Shown here piece after piece: positions 48,947 to 57,904 of a DNA stretch of 64,000 bases (within the stretch, counting starts at the first letter, position 1; the number at the start of each line of letters is the position of its first letter). The stretch lies in assembly GCA_041650795.1 (NCBI GenBank), contig JBAZKK010000002.1, positions 1 to 64,000 of the forward strand. The letters run 5' to 3'. The DNA comes from JBAZKK01 sp041650795. Its GTDB lineage: Bacteria > Omnitrophota > Gorgyraeia > Gygaellales > Profunditerraquicolaceae. The position numbers and the translations under genes are program-made. The notes below the pieces were generated by a model. That model did not search any database. It saw nothing but the letters and a program-made list of their open reading frames with translations, and was not told the DNA's origin.

Positions 48947-49555
48947 ATGAGCACAAAGATGCAGACCTTGGTCCCCATGGTAATCGAGCAGAACCCCCGC
49001 GGTTATGAGCGCGCTTACGATATCTTTTCACGGCTTTTAAAGGACCGCATTGTTTTCATCGGAACTCCGATTGACGATGCCGTCGCAAATCTTATCATCG
49101 CCCAGATGCTGTTTCTGCAGATGGAGGATTCCCATAAGGAAATCAATGTTTACATCAATTCCCCCGGAGGCTCGGTTACCGCAGGCCTGGCGATATATGA
49201 TACGATGCAGTTCGTAAAGTGCGAGGTGGCCACTTACTGCGTCGGACAAGCCAGCAGTATGGGGGCATTACTCCTTTGCGCCGGCACCAAAGGCAAGCGT
49301 TCTGTCCTGCCGAATTCACGCATTATGATCCATCAGCCATGGGGAGGTATCGAGGGTGCGGCAGAGGATATTTCGCGCCATGCAAAGGAGATACTCAAGA
49401 TGCGCGACCGCATAAACGAAATCTTAGCCAGGCATACCGGTCAGCCGCTGGAGAAGGTGCAGAAAGATACTGATCGCGATTATTTTATGTCCGCTGAAGA
49501 AGCCAAGAACTACGGTTTAGTAGACGAAGTTATCATCAGCCAGAAGATAAAATAA
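48947..49555 (+). CDS. clpP: ATP-dependent Clp protease proteolytic subunit
   Basis: 203 residues from ATG 48947, which follows AGGGAGG by about 6 bases; a TTG at 48917 overlaps tig and is disfavoured. Catalytic Ser104 in GQASSMGA and His129 in MIHQPWGG, with the Asp in the RDYFMSAEEA region. The opening MVIEQNPRGYERAYDIFSRLL is typical. clpX, which usually follows tig-clpP, is absent here. Confidence 0.97.
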   Translation: MSTKMQTLVPMVIEQNPRGYERAYDIFSRLLKDRIVFIGTPIDDAVANLIIAQMLFLQMEDSHKEINVYINSPGGSVTAGLAIYDTMQFVKCEVATYCVGQASSMGALLLCAGTKGKRSVLPNSRIMIHQPWGGIEGAAEDISRHAKEILKMRDRINEILARHTGQPLEKVQKDTDRDYFMSAEEAKNYGLVDEVIISQKIK

Positions 49556-49570
49556 AAGGAGATAGAGTAA

Positions 49571-50707
49571 ATGAGGAAGAGATACCTGCTTACACCGGGG
49601 CCTACCCCGTTGCCTTATGAGGTTTCGGAGGCCCAGGCCCGCCCGATAATACATCACCGCACCCCGCAGTTTCAGGCCTTCCTTAAAGAGGCGAGCGAAG
49701 GGCTAAAATACGTATTCCAGACGCAAAACGAGGTCTTCATCCTTGCTTCTTCCGGGACAGGTGCAATGGAAGCGGCAGTGGTGAATATTTTATCTGCCGG
49801 CGATATTGCCTTGACGGTAGAAGGAGGCAAATTCGGGGAGAGGTGGACCGAGATCTGTTCCTCCTACGGGATTGAAACTGAGTTACTGAAGGTGGAATGG
49901 GGTAAAGCGGTTGATCCTAAGGAAATTTCCAGGCGCCTGGCAGCCAACCCCAGGATCAAGGCGGTCTTTACCACCCTCTGCGAGACCTCTACCGGCGTAA
50001 CGTACGATATTGAGGCCATAGGCAAGGCAGTCAAGGACACCAGCGCTGTTTTGGTGGTGGACGCTATTTCGGGTCTCGGGGCAGTAGATTTAAAGACTGA
50101 TGCCTGGGGTGTTGATATCTGCGTTTCGGGTTCCCAGAAAGGCCTGATGCTTCCGCCCGGGCTGGGTTTTATTTCGGTCAGCACCAAGGCCTGGAAGAAA
50201 ATAGAAGAATCCAAGGCGCCCAAGTATTACTTTAGCCTTAAGTTATGCCGTAAGGCCATGGAGAAAACCGATACCCCTTTTACGCCAGCCATTTCTTTGA
50301 TTGTCGCTCTCATCGAGAGCCTGCGGATTATCCGCCAGGACGGCTTGGATAAGGTTTTTAGCCGGCACAGGAAGATGGCAGATGCTACCCGCTCGGCGGT
50401 CAAGGCCCTGGGGTTGGAATTATTCGCGCCTACCGCGGCCTCGGATGCGGTGACTGCAGTCAAGGTTCCTGCCGGTATTGACGGGGAGAAGCTCGTCAAG
50501 ACGATGCGCGATACCTACGGCGTTACCATCGCCGGGGGGCAGTCGGAATTAAAAGGGAAGGTTTTCCGCATTGCCCATATGGGTTATATCGAGGAGTTCG
50601 ATATCATTGTCGGCATCTCGTGTCTGGAGAAGGTCCTGCACCAGATGGGATATAAATTCCAGCTCGGCTCAGGGGTAGGGGCTGCACAGGAGATATTCTT
50701 AAGCTAA
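49571..50707 (+). CDS. Class V PLP aminotransferase (serine/alanine-glyoxylate type), likely serine pathway
   Basis: 378 residues. LTPGPTPLPYEV at the start, the SSGTGAMEAAVVN cofactor loop, VDAISGLGAVDL and PLP lysine Lys190 in SGSQKGLMLPPGLG. It resembles serine-pyruvate/alanine-glyoxylate aminotransferases rather than SerC. The gene is 12 bp upstream of serA. Such pairs are known in several lineages, where the enzyme substitutes for phosphoserine aminotransferase. That role here is inferred from context. Confidence 0.9.
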   Translation: MRKRYLLTPGPTPLPYEVSEAQARPIIHHRTPQFQAFLKEASEGLKYVFQTQNEVFILASSGTGAMEAAVVNILSAGDIALTVEGGKFGERWTEICSSYGIETELLKVEWGKAVDPKEISRRLAANPRIKAVFTTLCETSTGVTYDIEAIGKAVKDTSAVLVVDAISGLGAVDLKTDAWGVDICVSGSQKGLMLPPGLGFISVSTKAWKKIEESKAPKYYFSLKLCRKAMEKTDTPFTPAISLIVALIESLRIIRQDGLDKVFSRHRKMADATRSAVKALGLELFAPTAASDAVTAVKVPAGIDGEKLVKTMRDTYGVTIAGGQSELKGKVFRIAHMGYIEEFDIIVGISCLEKVLHQMGYKFQLGSGVGAAQEIFLS

Positions 50708-50719
50708 GCGGAGGATTGA

Positions 50720-52306
50720 ATGTATAAGATACTTGTAAGCGATCCCCTTTCCGATAAGGGTTTAAAGATTTTAAGAGAAGTCAAGGAATTCGAGGTAGAC
50801 GTTAAAATTGATTTAAAAACCGAAGCCCTAAAGGCGGTTATCAAGGATTACGACGCCCTGGTTGTGCGCAGCGCCACCAAGGTCACGCGTGAGATTATCG
50901 AGGCTGCCGGGAAACTTAAGGTTATCGGACGGGCAGGGGTCGGCCTGGATAACGTTGACCTTGAAGCAGCTACCCAGAAGGGGATTATAGTGATGAACAC
51001 CCCTGCCGGCAATACCATCTCTACGGCGGAGCATACCTTTAGCATGGTACTGGCGCTATCCAGGAATATCGCCCAGGCCAACTCCTCCATCAAAAAGGGG
51101 GAGTGGAAGCGCTCCAGATTCATCGGGGTGGAGCTTTACGGCAAGACCTTAGGGGTAGTGGGGCTGGGGCGTATCGGAAGCGAGGTCGCCAGGCACGCCT
51201 TGTCTTTCGGGATGAAGGTCCTGGCGTATGACCCGTTTCTTTCGCGCGATGTTGCCAAGGGGATGGGTATTGAGCTTGTGGAATTGAAGGATTTATTCAA
51301 GCGGGCAGATTATATCAGCGTGCATACCCCGCTTACGGCGGAGACGACGCATATTATCTCAGGCAAGGAATTTTCCCTGATGAAGAAAGGTGTGCGTATC
51401 ATCAACTGCGCCAGGGGAGGCATCGTTGATGAGGAGGCATTACTCACTGCCATTAAAGAGGGAAAGGTCGCTGGAGCGGCGCTTGATGTTTTTGAAAAAG
51501 AGCCTCCGTCGGCTGATAGCGAACTTCTGAAGCTCGAGAATGTGGTCGCTACCCCTCATCTGGGCGCATCCACAGAAGAGGCGCAGGTGAATGTAGCAGT
51601 CGAGGTGGCGGAGATTGTGCGCGATGCGCTGCTTGGCTGCGGGATACGCAATGCCGCAAATTACCCCTGTGTTGACGCCGAGGTGTACAAGGTACTTGAA
51701 CCCTACGTCAATCTCTCCGAGAAACTTGGCGTCTTTGCCAGCCAGCTGGCAGAAGGAAGATTCCAGGAGGTAAGCATTAATTACAGCGGTGATATCATCC
51801 AATACGATTTAAGCGCCCTGACTATGGCGCTGGTAAAGGGGCTGCTTTCCCCGATATTGAAGGATACGGTAAATTTTATCAATGCCACCAGTCTCGCAGG
51901 AGAGAGAGGTATTCTTATCAAGGAATCCAAGTCTTCCAAGGAAGAGGAATTTGTCACCCTGATAAAGGTGGAGATTAAGACCGATAAGGGCTCGCGCGTA
52001 GTCGCCGGTACACTCTCTTCCAACAAACAGCCGCGCATCGTCAAGATTGATGATTATTATGTTGAGGCCACGCCGGCGGGGGAGATGCTTGTGCTGCAGA
52101 ACTGGGACCGCCCGGGTATCATCGGCTATCTCGGCACACTGATGGGTAAACACAATATCAATATTGCCAGCATGACCTTCGGCCGCGAGAAGCGCAAGGG
52201 CAAGGCCATCAGCCTTTTCAATGTTGATAGCCCGGTCTCCGAGGAACTCCTGGCCAAGATTAAAAAGAACGAAGACATCATTGCGGTAAAAACAATCAAA
52301 GTTTAA
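50720..52306 (+). CDS. serA: D-3-phosphoglycerate dehydrogenase
   Basis: 528 residues, the long B. subtilis/Mycobacterium form. Substrate/NAD blocks: RAGVGLDNVDLEAA, GVVGLGRIGSEVARHA, NCARGGIVDEEAL (with the catalytic Arg) and TPHLGAS (His). An intervening domain (about 320-450) and a C-terminal ACT domain (VLQNWDRPGIIGYLGTLMGKHN) follow, so serine feedback control is likely. First step of serine synthesis. Confidence 0.97.
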   Translation: MYKILVSDPLSDKGLKILREVKEFEVDVKIDLKTEALKAVIKDYDALVVRSATKVTREIIEAAGKLKVIGRAGVGLDNVDLEAATQKGIIVMNTPAGNTISTAEHTFSMVLALSRNIAQANSSIKKGEWKRSRFIGVELYGKTLGVVGLGRIGSEVARHALSFGMKVLAYDPFLSRDVAKGMGIELVELKDLFKRADYISVHTPLTAETTHIISGKEFSLMKKGVRIINCARGGIVDEEALLTAIKEGKVAGAALDVFEKEPPSADSELLKLENVVATPHLGASTEEAQVNVAVEVAEIVRDALLGCGIRNAANYPCVDAEVYKVLEPYVNLSEKLGVFASQLAEGRFQEVSINYSGDIIQYDLSALTMALVKGLLSPILKDTVNFINATSLAGERGILIKESKSSKEEEFVTLIKVEIKTDKGSRVVAGTLSSNKQPRIVKIDDYYVEATPAGEMLVLQNWDRPGIIGYLGTLMGKHNINIASMTFGREKRKGKAISLFNVDSPVSEELLAKIKKNEDIIAVKTIKV

Positions 52307-52328
52307 GATTATCGGAGGCTTTAGCGAA

Positions 52329-54059
52329 GTGAAAATCCGCACCTTTGCTCTGCTGTTTATTTTTCTTACCAGCGGCTGGACAATGGCCCGGGCCAAGGAA
52401 TTTAATATCCTTTATACCGGCGGAACCCACGCCATGCTCTATCCCTGCAATTGTCCTATTGAGCCTGACGGCGGTATTGCGCGCCGCGGGAGCCTTATCA
52501 AAGAACTCAGGAAGAAAAACCCCAATACGCTACTCTTGGATTCCGGCGATTTCTTTGCGGGCGGCTTACAGGACGAATATACCCAGAATAGCGGATTGGA
52601 CATGCAGCGCACAACCATCGAGTTAGAGGCTATGGTGATAATGGGTTATGACGCGGTCGGCGTGGCCGGCGAAGAGTTTAATTTCACAAAGGATTTTCTG
52701 GAAAAAAGCATCAAGGAGGCAAAGTTCACTTTTCTCTCGGCCAATATCAAGTCCCCTCTTATGCGCCCCTACGTGCTCAAGGAAATAGACGGGGTGAAGT
52801 TTGGGATTACCTCCGTTATCAGTCCTTCTGTTCTAACCAAGGTCGGAGGGCTGGAGTTGTCAGAGCCGGGGGAGTCTTTGGGAAAAGTGCTTGCGCGCAT
52901 GAAAAAGGAAGGCGTTGACATAGTAGTGCTCTTGAGCCGGATGGATGAAGCGCGGGACATGAACCTGATAAAAGAGGTGCCGGGAATCGATGTTATTATC
53001 GACGGCCAGGGCAGGGGCAAGGACGATATCTTTTTGAAGAGCGGCCCTACGCTCATTGTAAAGACATCCTGGCAGGGGAGGCATTTAGGGAGGTTGATGC
53101 TGGATATAGACGCCAGCAAGAAAATCGTCAATTATAAGGCAGAACTCCTTAGGCTTTCGGATGAGATCCCCGATGAGCCGGCGATAACCGCAATCCTGCC
53201 GCAGTGCTTTTCCGACGCCAATTGTAAAAAGGGAAGCGTCAGAGGTTCCTGTAATAATCCCGGCACGCCGAAGGCGCGATGCGCATTTGCCAGGTCTGCT
53301 ACAATCAGGTCGCTGGTTATAACTTCCAAGGGATGCGCTGTCTGCGATGCAGAGAAGGTGATAGGTTACTTAAAGAAGGAATTCCCGGGGCTTAGCGTGT
53401 CTTATCTCTATTACGGCAGCCGTAAGGCGGATAGGTTGATTGCCGATTTCGGCATCAAGGGGCTTCCGGCTTATCTATTGGAGAAAGAGATAGAAAAGGA
53501 ACCTAACTTTAGCAAGCTGGCGGATAAGGCAGTTCTTAAGGGGGATTATTACGTCCTGGAACCCAACTTCAGCGGATTGGCTTATTTGTTGGGCCGCAGG
53601 AAACAAAAAGGAAACATAGATGTCTTCCTTAGCCTTTATGATGCAAGTGCCGTCGGCATTCTGGAGAATGTCAGGCAGTATCAGCCGGCGTTGCACTTTC
53701 TGGTTACCGAGCAGGGAAGCGATTTTAGCGCTCTCAAGGGCAAGCCCGAGGTGGAAGAGAGCCTGCGCAGCGTCTGCGTCCAAAAATATTACCCTAAGCG
53801 TTACTGGGATTACCTTGTCTGCCGCGCCGCTAACATCAGCAGCAGCTGGTGGCAGGAATGCGCTTCCGGTATCGATGTGTCCAAGATTGCCGCGTGCGCC
53901 AGGGGCCAAGAGGGGGAGGCGCTTTTAAGAGACAATATCAGGCTGAACAAAGAGTTGGAGATTATGTTCGGCCCGCTATACCTTATTGATAATAATGAGA
54001 TTTTTGGAATCCGCGGGGTGCCCAGCAAGGAAGAATTCCGCAGGATCTTTAAAAAATAA
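52329..54059 (+). CDS. Secreted UshA-like phosphoesterase-fold protein fused to thioredoxin-like domains
   Basis: 576 residues from GTG 52329, with GGAGG 12 bases upstream. Signal peptide about 1-22. About 25-270 has the layout of 5'-nucleotidase/UshA metallophosphoesterases (ILYTGGTHAMLYPCNC, GGIARRGSLI, LLLDSGDFF, YDAVGVAGEEFNF). Two metal motifs are altered: the first Asp is Gly (GGTH rather than ND-H), and GNHEFD is GEEFNF. From about 325 a thioredoxin-like domain has Cys336-AV-Cys339. A second thioredoxin/DsbA-like part extends to the end with several more cysteines (SVCVQKYYPKRYWDYLVCRAA). Probably periplasmic, perhaps redox-linked; catalysis by the first domain is doubtful. Confidence 0.75.
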   Translation: MKIRTFALLFIFLTSGWTMARAKEFNILYTGGTHAMLYPCNCPIEPDGGIARRGSLIKELRKKNPNTLLLDSGDFFAGGLQDEYTQNSGLDMQRTTIELEAMVIMGYDAVGVAGEEFNFTKDFLEKSIKEAKFTFLSANIKSPLMRPYVLKEIDGVKFGITSVISPSVLTKVGGLELSEPGESLGKVLARMKKEGVDIVVLLSRMDEARDMNLIKEVPGIDVIIDGQGRGKDDIFLKSGPTLIVKTSWQGRHLGRLMLDIDASKKIVNYKAELLRLSDEIPDEPAITAILPQCFSDANCKKGSVRGSCNNPGTPKARCAFARSATIRSLVITSKGCAVCDAEKVIGYLKKEFPGLSVSYLYYGSRKADRLIADFGIKGLPAYLLEKEIEKEPNFSKLADKAVLKGDYYVLEPNFSGLAYLLGRRKQKGNIDVFLSLYDASAVGILENVRQYQPALHFLVTEQGSDFSALKGKPEVEESLRSVCVQKYYPKRYWDYLVCRAANISSSWWQECASGIDVSKIAACARGQEGEALLRDNIRLNKELEIMFGPLYLIDNNEIFGIRGVPSKEEFRRIFKK

Positions 54060-54071
54060 AGAGGTGAACTC

Positions 54072-55310
54072 ATGAAAAAGAATAACAGGATTTACATCAT
54101 TGATGTTACTAACCGCGACGGGGTGCAGACCTCGCGTATCTGCCTTTCCAAGCTGGAAAAGACCATGATTAACGTTTACCTTAACGAAATGGGGGTATAC
54201 CAGTCGGAATTCGGCTTTCCCGTAACGCACCACGAGACCAATTACCTGAGCGCGAACCTCCAGCTGGCCAAGATGGGGGCATTGTCGCCAATACGCCTGG
54301 AAGGGTGGGTGCGTGCTATCAGGGGTGACGTAAAAACTACCTTTAAGTTCCTACCCGAGATAAAGCATCTGAATCTGTCGATTTCTACCTCTGACCAGAT
54401 GATTACGCATAAATTTAAAGGCAGGCTTGATCACCAGGCGGTAATAAAAGAAATGACAGAGGCAGTCAAAGAGGCGCTTAGGCTCGGAGCAGAGGATGTC
54501 GGGGTCAATGCCGAGGATGCCTCGCGCAGCCGCATGGACTATCTGGTGGAGTTTTCCCTGGCAGCCAAGGCCGCCGGCGCCAGCCGCCTGAGATATTGCG
54601 ATACCTTAGGATGCGATACCCCGTTTACCATCTATGATAGGCTTAAGATGCTGGTTGAGGCAATTGGCATGCCGGTAGAGATACACTGCCATAATGATTT
54701 GGGTTTGGTAGTGGCTAATTCCATAGCCGGCGCCAAGGCCGTAATTGATGCTGGCCAGGATGCCTACATCAATACCTGCGTAAACGGCATGGGTGAGCGC
54801 GCCGGCAACGCCGATCTGGTTTCGGTAATCCTGGCAATAAAATACGGCAACGGCATGCAGGGGTATTCCATAGACGATAAGGTTAATCTCAAGGCGGCCT
54901 GGAAGATATGCAAATACGCCTCTTATGCTTTCGGTGTCCCGATTCCCATTAACCAGCCGGGGGTAGGCTCTAACGCCTTTGCCCACGAATCTGGGATACA
55001 CGCCGACGGTGCCCTTAAGGACAGGCGTAATTACGAGCTCTACGACTACGAGGAATTGGGGCGCGGGGAAGCCGAGATCATCGAAACCGGGCGCAAGATT
55101 ACCGCCGGGGAATATTCCGGCATCAAAGGGTTCCGCAACGTCTACGACAAGCTCGAGATTGTTTTTAAGGATGATAAGGAAGCTACCCGCATACTGGAGC
55201 TGGTGCGTTACGCCAATGTCCATAATCAAAAGCCCCTGGTTGACGACGAGCTCAGGTTTATCGCCAAATACCCGGATATCGCGAAAAAGATATTTACGAT
55301 GGAGCCTTAA
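54072..55310 (+). CDS. LeuA/NifV-family acyl-CoA condensing enzyme (isopropylmalate/homocitrate synthase-like)
   Basis: 412 residues, DRE-TIM metallolyase superfamily. The first motif reads DVTNRDGVQT instead of D-T-LRDG-Q, keeping the Arg-Asp pair. The metal His pair is in IHCHNDLGL and the Cys/Asn-Gly in NTCVNGMGERAGNA. The SGIHADGALKD block also fits. The C-terminal LeuA regulatory domain is missing. Products could be isopropylmalate, homocitrate, citramalate or Re-citrate; the sequence does not decide. There are no leucine, lysine or nif genes nearby. It starts 12 bp after the phosphoesterase-like gene and is followed 4 bp later by purA. Confidence 0.85.
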   Translation: MKKNNRIYIIDVTNRDGVQTSRICLSKLEKTMINVYLNEMGVYQSEFGFPVTHHETNYLSANLQLAKMGALSPIRLEGWVRAIRGDVKTTFKFLPEIKHLNLSISTSDQMITHKFKGRLDHQAVIKEMTEAVKEALRLGAEDVGVNAEDASRSRMDYLVEFSLAAKAAGASRLRYCDTLGCDTPFTIYDRLKMLVEAIGMPVEIHCHNDLGLVVANSIAGAKAVIDAGQDAYINTCVNGMGERAGNADLVSVILAIKYGNGMQGYSIDDKVNLKAAWKICKYASYAFGVPIPINQPGVGSNAFAHESGIHADGALKDRRNYELYDYEELGRGEAEIIETGRKITAGEYSGIKGFRNVYDKLEIVFKDDKEATRILELVRYANVHNQKPLVDDELRFIAKYPDIAKKIFTMEP

Positions 55311-55314
55311 TTAT

Positions 55315-56586
55315 ATGGCAAATGTAGTAATCGTAGGCACGCAATGGGGAGATGAAGGCAAGGGCAAGATCATCGATATCTTATCCAAAAATGTGGATTA
55401 TATCGTGCGCTATCAGGGAGGCAGCAATGCCGGTCATACCGTGGTGGTGGACCGGAAAGAATACGTCTTCCACCTTATACCTTCCGGCATCCTGCATCAG
55501 GATAAGATCTGCTGTATCGGTAACGGCGTGGTAATAGATGCCGCCGCCCTCGTTAAAGAGATCGAAGGATTGAACTCCTGCGGCATCAAGGTAGGCAGGC
55601 GACTTAAGATTTCAGAGCTTGCGCATGTAATATTGCCTTATCACCGTATCCTCGACCAGTTGCGCGAGATGAAGAGGTCGCATAAGATTGGAACGACCGG
55701 CAGGGGTATCGGGCCATGCTATTCCGATAAGGTCAATCGTTGCGGCATAAGGGTTATTGACCTTTTGAATCCCGCAGTATTCAGGGAGAAGCTTAAGGAT
55801 AACCTCAAGGAAAAAAATGAAATCTTCCGGAAGGTTTACGGCCACCGGGGATTTGATTTCAAGCAGATTTACCGCGAGTATCTCGGTTATGGCAGGATAT
55901 TAAAGCCGTATATCTCGGATACGCATAACCTTATTAATAAGGCTATTAAGGGCCAAAGGGATATCCTCTTTGAGGGCGCGCAGGGCACATTCCTGGACAT
56001 TGATTTCGGCACATATCCTTTTGTTACGTCATCATCTGCAACCTCCGGCGGCGCCTGTATCGGTACCGGGGTTTCTCCCGTTAAGATAGATAAGGTGGTA
56101 GGCGTTGCCAAGGCCTATGCTACCCGTGTAGGGGAAGGCCCTTTCCCTACGGAATTCGACGCCGGTTTTGGTAGCTTTATACGCAATAAAGGCCGCGAGT
56201 TCGGAGCCACTACCGGGAGGCCGCGCAGGTGCGGCTGGTTTGATAGCCTGATGGTCAGGGAGGCCGTGCTTTTAAACGGCATCTCGGAGCTCGCGATTAT
56301 GAAGCTGGACGTATTAGACGGCCTTAGGACTATTAAGGTCTGCACGGGCTATAAATACAAGGGCAAGGTTTTTAGGAATATCCCTTATGACCTTGAGGCC
56401 CTTAGTAATGCCAAGCCGTTATACCGGCAAGTGCGGGGATGGCAGGGGAGCGTTGCCCGTGCCAGACGTTATAAAGATTTGGCCCCTGCTGCCCGAACTT
56501 ACCTTAAGGTGTTGGAGGATATCAGCGGGGTGCGGATATCCATGGTGTCGGTGGGTTCCTCGCGCGAGGAAACAATCTTCGTATAA
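55315..56586 (+). CDS. purA: Adenylosuccinate synthetase
   Basis: 423 residues from ATG 55315 (MANVVIVGTQWGDEGKGK), the normal start; the frame is open further upstream, but that part lies within the preceding gene. Conserved: GDEGKGK, GGSNAGHTVV, GNGVVID, GTTGRGIGPCYSDK, FEGAQGTFLDIDFGTYPFVTSS and ATTGRPRRCGW. Joins IMP and aspartate with GTP on the way to AMP. It is 50 kb from the other purine genes. Confidence 0.97.
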   Translation: MANVVIVGTQWGDEGKGKIIDILSKNVDYIVRYQGGSNAGHTVVVDRKEYVFHLIPSGILHQDKICCIGNGVVIDAAALVKEIEGLNSCGIKVGRRLKISELAHVILPYHRILDQLREMKRSHKIGTTGRGIGPCYSDKVNRCGIRVIDLLNPAVFREKLKDNLKEKNEIFRKVYGHRGFDFKQIYREYLGYGRILKPYISDTHNLINKAIKGQRDILFEGAQGTFLDIDFGTYPFVTSSSATSGGACIGTGVSPVKIDKVVGVAKAYATRVGEGPFPTEFDAGFGSFIRNKGREFGATTGRPRRCGWFDSLMVREAVLLNGISELAIMKLDVLDGLRTIKVCTGYKYKGKVFRNIPYDLEALSNAKPLYRQVRGWQGSVARARRYKDLAPAARTYLKVLEDISGVRISMVSVGSSREETIFV

Positions 56587-56636
56587 AGAAACGCGTTTCA
56601 GCCCACTCGGAAAACTGCTTCTGCATTGAAAAGGGC

Positions 56637-56665
56637 TTGACTAAATTTAGGGTATATGTTATAGT
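56637..56665 (+). promoter_or_regulatory. Strong putative sigma-70-type promoter of the OmpA lipoprotein gene
   Basis: TTGACT (56637-56642), 17-bp spacer, TATAGT (56660-56665): five of six consensus bases in each box. The leader is about 25 bases and contains AGGAGGT (56684-56690) five bases before the ATG. This is the best promoter in the window and fits an abundant envelope lipoprotein. Upstream, 56588-56599 is a 12-bp palindrome directly behind the purA stop. Confidence 0.7.
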
Positions 56666-56695
56666 TAACCTTATCCTAAAAACAGGAGGTAACAT

Positions 56696-57343
56696 ATGAG
56701 AGCGGCGTCCGTATTTAAAATGGCATTAATAATATTGACAGTTACATCCCTTTCCGGATGCACCTTTATTTTCCAAAAGGGCAGGCGTTCGGATATCGAA
56801 AAGATACAAGACCTCTCCAGGCAGCTGGATGAGCTAGGCCAGACCCAAAAAGTCCTGGAGGCTAGGCTTGCCCAGGAGATTAAGGATAAGCAGATTAAGC
56901 TTCAGATGATGGAGAAAGGGCTGGTAATTACCTTTGTGGCGGATGTCCTCTTTGATTCCGGCAAGGCCAAGATCAAACCTTCGGCTTATGCTACGCTGGA
57001 TAAGGTGGCAGAGGTCCTTAAGGACAATGTCCCCGAATATAATATCGGCATCGAAGGCCATACCGATAATGTCCCGATTAGGTTTTCGGGATGGAAGAGT
57101 AACTGGGAGCTTTCCACGGCGCGGGCATTGAGCGTATTGCATTATCTGGTAGGCGAAGAAGGCGTCGCGCCAACCAGGGTGTCTGCTATCGGTTACGGAG
57201 AATACAGGCCGGTTGCCTCCAACGATAACTCCGAAGGACGTCAGCTCAACCGCAGGGTAGAGATTGTTATCTTGCCCAAGATTTCCAAGGTGAAGGAAAC
57301 CGCGAGAGAAGAGGTTCCCGCGCCTGCCGAGAATCTGAAGTAA
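56696..57343 (+). CDS. OmpA-family peptidoglycan-binding lipoprotein
   Basis: 215 residues. Lipobox LSGC with lipidated Cys22, a short coiled-coil stretch (about 30-70), then an OmpA_C domain: LFDSGKAKIKPSAYATLDKV, GHTDNVPI, LSTARALSVLHYL, GYGEYRP and NRRVEIVI. The Asp and Arg expected to grip meso-DAP are present. Similar in layout to Pal: tethers the outer membrane to peptidoglycan. A tail rich in Glu/Pro follows the domain. Confidence 0.92.
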   Translation: MRAASVFKMALIILTVTSLSGCTFIFQKGRRSDIEKIQDLSRQLDELGQTQKVLEARLAQEIKDKQIKLQMMEKGLVITFVADVLFDSGKAKIKPSAYATLDKVAEVLKDNVPEYNIGIEGHTDNVPIRFSGWKSNWELSTARALSVLHYLVGEEGVAPTRVSAIGYGEYRPVASNDNSEGRQLNRRVEIVILPKISKVKETAREEVPAPAENLK

Positions 57344-57385
57344 TAATATTATTTTTTGACAGTCCTGCCGAAAATGGAAGAAGGA

Positions 57386-57742
57386 ATGAAAGACCGCCTT
57401 ATCATTATACTATCGGTCCTGACGGTAATATTTTTTATCGCAGCCATAGGCTCCTGCGGCAGCGTGCGCAGAGAGAAGATCGCCAAGGATAGGGAAATGG
57501 CTACCCGCCTGGACCTGGAAGAGAATGCAGGCAAGCTCGAGAGTCAGGTAGCCGGCCTCAGCCAGCAGTTAGAGCAGGAGAAAGCGGCGCACGAGACTAC
57601 CCGTAAGGCATTATCGCAAGAGCAGATTCTTAACCAGAACCTAAAAGAGGAATTAGAGAAGGTCAGCGAGCTTAAAAAGGCGCTGGAGGAAGATTTAAAG
57701 GAAGCGCTGATAAAAGGCAAATCTCCTAGGAGTAAGAGATAG
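57386..57742 (+). CDS. Small membrane-anchored coiled-coil protein
   Basis: 118 residues from ATG 57386, chosen because GGAAG lies five bases upstream and the product begins MKDR before the hydrophobic stretch; ATG 57374 or TTG 57356 are possible. An N-terminal hydrophobic segment (LIIILSVLTVIFFIAAIGSC) could be an anchor or a poor lipobox (IGSC). The remainder is a continuous heptad-rich coiled coil (LESQVAGLSQQLEQEKAA onward) ending in a basic tail. No family recognised. Its place after the OmpA lipoprotein suggests an envelope structural role. Confidence 0.6.
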   Translation: MKDRLIIILSVLTVIFFIAAIGSCGSVRREKIAKDREMATRLDLEENAGKLESQVAGLSQQLEQEKAAHETTRKALSQEQILNQNLKEELEKVSELKKALEEDLKEALIKGKSPRSKR

Positions 57743-57827
57743 AAGGGTGTTTTTCTACGCCCTGTTTAAATAATAAACCGAAGATGAGATAGAAGGAGCG
57801 GCACAAAAAGATACGCGCGCGTATTCT

Positions 57828-57853
57828 AAAAGGGGATGGTTATCCCCTTTTTT
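57828..57853 (+). terminator. Rho-independent terminator
   Basis: Perfect 10-bp stem AAAAGGGGAT (57828-57837) / ATCCCCTTTT (57842-57851) with a GGTT loop and two further T, then G. The A/T arms make it potentially bidirectional. It ends the OmpA lipoprotein transcript. A small hairpin (57743-57762) and a 14-bp palindrome (57811-57824) precede it in the same 160-bp gap. Confidence 0.85.
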
Positions 57854-57904
57854 GTTGAGCAATGACGCTTTGAGAAAGAATAGGAGACCTGTAAGGAGGT
57901 GGGT

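Noticed and set aside
54606..55229. Minus-strand open frame of 207 codons
   Set aside because: Antisense to the LeuA-family gene with its conserved metal motifs; no independent support.
57356..57361. Perfect -35 box TTGACA upstream of the coiled-coil gene
   Set aside because: No -10 sequence at a workable distance; the gene is likely transcribed with the OmpA lipoprotein.
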